Shown: one piece after another, positions 31,701 to 32,630 of the stretch
How the letters are laid out: each line of letters begins with the position of its first letter
Position numbering within the stretch: the stretch's first letter is position 1
Assembly: GCA_011321935.1 (NCBI GenBank)
Contig: DROJ01000242.1
Coordinates: 1-32,630 of the forward strand
DNA from: Bacteroidota bacterium
Lineage (GTDB): Bacteria; Bacteroidota; Bacteroidia; Chitinophagales; Saprospiraceae
DNA length: 32,630 nt
Direction: 5' to 3'
Translations under genes and position numbers: made by a program
The notes under the pieces: generated by a model
The model's database searches: none
Told to the model about the DNA's origin: nothing
What the model saw: only the letters and a program-made list of their open reading frames with translations

Positions 31701-32630
31701 TCCATTTCTGTCACCGCAAACGGCAGCTACTCGGTCACCGTCAGTGACGGGCAGGGCTGCACCGGGGACGCAGCGGCCGAGGTCAACATGCCGCCCCCAC
31801 CGACCGTCGAGATCATGGGCTTGCCCGCTGCCTGCGAGGGGGCCCAAGCGACTTTGAGCGGCAGCCCCGGCTTTGCTTTTTACGAATGGTCAACGGGCGA
31901 GACGACGGGCAGCATCAGCATTTCACAGCCGGGGAACTATACGCTGACCGCAACCGATGCAAACGGCTGCACGGCAACCGACAGCCACCAGTTTTCCAAC
32001 TTCCCGTCCCCGTCGGTTGACATCGTTGGGCCATCCTCGATCTGCAGCGGCGGCAGCGTAGAATTTTCCGTTCCGGGAAATTTTTCACAAATAACATGGA
32101 GCAACGGGGAGACGACACCGGGCATCAGCGTTTCCCAGAACGGCATTTACGGAGTGACCGTGACCGACGAAAACGGATGCATCGCAACCGATGAGCAGCA
32201 GCTTGAAACGGGCAGTTCGCTCAGCCCGCAGGTCGTCCCCCTTTACGGCTGCGACGGCACTGCCGAACTCGATGCGGGGGGCGGGTTTTCATCCTACCTC
32301 TGGGCAAACGGAGAAACGGGGCAGTCCATTTCGGTAACGGCAAACGGCAGCTACTCGGTCACCGTCAGCGACGGGGCGGGATGCACCGGGGAGGCAGCGG
32401 CGGAGGTCAACATGCCGCCCCCGCCGGCCGTCGAGATCATGGGCTTGCCCGCTGCCTGCGAGGGGGAAGAAACAGCCCTGATCGGCAGCCCCGGCTTTGT
32501 TTTTTACGAATGGTCAACGGGCGAGACGACGGGCAGCATCAGCATTTCACAGCCGGGGAACTATACGCTGACCGCAACCGATGCGAACGGCTGCACGGCA
32601 ACCGACAGCCACCAGTTTTCCAACTTCCCG
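28701..32630 (+). CDS. Giant Ig-like-repeat surface adhesin, N-terminal part (cut by window edge)
   Basis: An open frame of 1310 codons from the ATG at 28701 to the right edge. A signal peptide (about residues 15-34, FIFLLLFALVSSSELWSQC) is followed by about 18 modules of about 70 residues. Each has an acidic/Cys start (ICSGSSAELSV, TLCNGQSGTL), a core of WSTGETT or a close variant with a hydrophobic residue before the Trp, then GTYSVTVTDxNGC. These resemble Ig-like/PKD-like modules of Bacteroidota surface proteins exported by T9SS. The conserved Cys pair of each module could form a disulfide. The first modules are diverged; from about 30771 on they are organised in a 624-bp repeat. A C-terminal T9SS tail would lie outside the window. 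An adhesin or gliding/attachment role is likely. Confidence 0.9.
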   Translation, partial: MQLSYTKVYHPDLKPAFIFLLLFALVSSSELWSQCSGFSVTVDAPNAESYCIGETITLNSTVIGGTAPYTYLWSTGGTGPNEDILATGWIIANLTVVDANGCIAFSNWAHIKPVFWDINIFSSPNSTCEGALELAVSIFGGTNGYDFLWSNGSTTFNTFVNTPGTYSVTVTEPTNGCDTVMNFTTPPFTPNSGPEPQITGPTTLCNGQSGTLSVVGNYASYLWAPNGETTQSISITGPGTYAVTVEENGSNCTGSDSYTVISSTSVQPQLSAPPLLCPGEQGIVSVVNSSNYTGFLWDTGETSPSINGTAPNTYNVTVTDINGCTETGQADIPVTTTTPPTISGPTELCTGQAGVDLTVQPTFNQYLWSTGETTQTINVSNPTVYEVTVTDANGCTTTGQHILGSSPPLNPVIPPPLPSCSGNPVLLEVIGGPFQSYDWSTGETTATILTSQSGTYTVTVSNQNGCTGVADVTVNTSPGPLASVSPQPYDCSGTINLQASGGTGFLWSTGESSSIINVQNSGTYSVTVTDGAGCTDVAIESVTVPLPTMVNISGPTAICEGGAGALTATPGFVDYLWSTGETTPNIDISTPGIYDLIVTDMNGCTASANQAVGTLPSPQPVISGPAGFCTGGVAFLELNNVFANILWSNGENSIGITVASPGNYNVVVTDVNGCTGLDEWPIAEFPLPSVDIVGPSSICSGSSAELSVPGNFSQITWSNGETTQGISVSQNGIYGVTVTDENGCTAADEQQLETGSSLSPQVTPLYGCDGTAELDAGGGFSSYLWANGETGQSISVTANGSYSVTVSDGQGCTGEAAAEVNMPPPPAVEIMGSPAACEGEETALIGSPGFAFYEWSTGETTGSISISQPGNYTLTATDANGCTATDSHLFSNFPAPSVDIVGPSSICSGSSAELSVPNNFSQITWSTGETTPGISVSQNGIYGVTVTDENGCTAADEQQLETGSSLSPQVVPLYGCDGVAELDAGGGFSSYLWGNGETGQSISVTANGSYSVTVSDGQGCTGDAAAEVNMPPPPTVEIMGLPAACEGAQATLSGSPGFAFYEWSTGETTGSISISQPGNYTLTATDANGCTATDSHQFSNFPSPSVDIVGPSSICSGGSVEFSVPGNFSQITWSNGETTPGISVSQNGIYGVTVTDENGCIATDEQQLETGSSLSPQVVPLYGCDGTAELDAGGGFSSYLWANGETGQSISVTANGSYSVTVSDGAGCTGEAAAEVNMPPPPAVEIMGLPAACEGEETALIGSPGFVFYEWSTGETTGSISISQPGNYTLTATDANGCTATDSHQFSNFP
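30771..32630 (+). repeat. 624-bp tandem repeat (208 residues, three Ig-like modules), three copies, the last truncated by the window
   Basis: The phrase gacatcgttgggccatcctc recurs at 30771, 31395 and 32019, an exact 624-nt period. Each unit codes three modules of about 69, 69 and 70 residues, whose cores read TWSNGETT, LWANGETG and EWSTGETT (with small changes). Copies differ at a scattering of sites only. Upstream modules (before 30771) are similar in design but clearly diverged in DNA. The third copy lacks its last 12 nt or so within the window, so further copies may follow. Confidence 0.95.

Noticed and set aside
30771-32630. Regular repeats that could be taken for a CRISPR-like array
   Set aside because: The period is 624 bp, the repeats are coding without stops in one frame, and there are no short repeats with unique spacers.

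Overview
The window reads as a chromosomal segment of a free-living Bacteroidota, probably of the Saprospiria/Cytophagia type. Four gene products end in the C-terminal type IX secretion (T9SS) sorting domain (a 'YPNP/FPNP' start, closing on a beta-strand plus basic tail). Other Bacteroidota marks are lipoproteins with the SSCG lipobox, a HYC_CC_PP protein, a DUF433/DUF5615 pair, and promoter-like TAnnTTTG boxes. No rRNA, tRNA, phage or transposase gene was recognised. From position 1 to 25,467 every gene except a two-gene toxin-antitoxin pair lies on the minus strand; from 25,915 to the right edge genes lie on the plus strand.

Region 1 (1-8.2 kb and 8.2-25.5 kb) is mostly a copper/silver handling island. 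Right to left, which is the direction of transcription, it holds: a Cys-rich HYC_CC_PP protein; the RND pump CusA; a DUF433/DUF5615 toxin-antitoxin pair wedged in the opposite orientation between cusA and cusC; the outer-membrane factor CusC; the adaptor CusB carrying both a heavy-metal-binding (HMBD) and a DUF3347 domain; a secreted multicopper oxidase with a T9SS tail; a SAM methyltransferase; two small His-tailed HMBD lipoproteins; a second multicopper oxidase fused to a CopB-like outer-membrane barrel; a 41-residue Cys-Cys membrane peptide; a DUF2231 membrane protein; a secreted HMA metallochaperone; a Crp/Fnr regulator; a stand-alone DUF3347 lipoprotein; a two-pore-helix ion channel; a small conserved protein; an AraC regulator with its own HMA domain; a DUF5676 membrane protein; an AlbA_2 membrane protein; a YceI-like secreted protein; two T9SS cargo proteins (an M43 metalloprotease and a CHTG-containing choice-of-anchor protein); and, cut by the left edge, a CPH-type copper P-type ATPase.

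Together these would cover cytoplasmic export (P-type ATPase), periplasm-to-outside export (CusCBA), periplasmic and surface cuprous-ion oxidation (two multicopper oxidases), metal chaperoning and buffering (HMA protein, HMBD lipoproteins, DUF3347 proteins, Met-rich and His-rich segments), and sensing (HMA-AraC and perhaps the Crp-type regulator). That the set works as one system is an inference from family membership and clustering.

Region 2 (25.9-32.6 kb, visibly more GC-rich) encodes two large secreted proteins: a 911-residue FG-GAP/ASPIC-UnbV protein with Ig-like modules and a T9SS tail, and the first 1310 codons of a giant adhesin-like protein built of about 70-residue Ig-like modules. 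The last 1.9 kb of the latter is an almost identical 624-bp (208-residue, three-module) tandem repeat running off the window.

A third theme is DNA structure. At least ten long inverted repeats sit between or at the ends of genes (1326-1414, 9608-9790, 10231-10263, 13588-13741, 14421-14581, 17023-17144, 19007-19070, 24733-24897, 25850-25883). One, a 33-bp perfect palindrome, sits in frame inside cusA (22934-22966) and shares its core with the one at 10231-10263.
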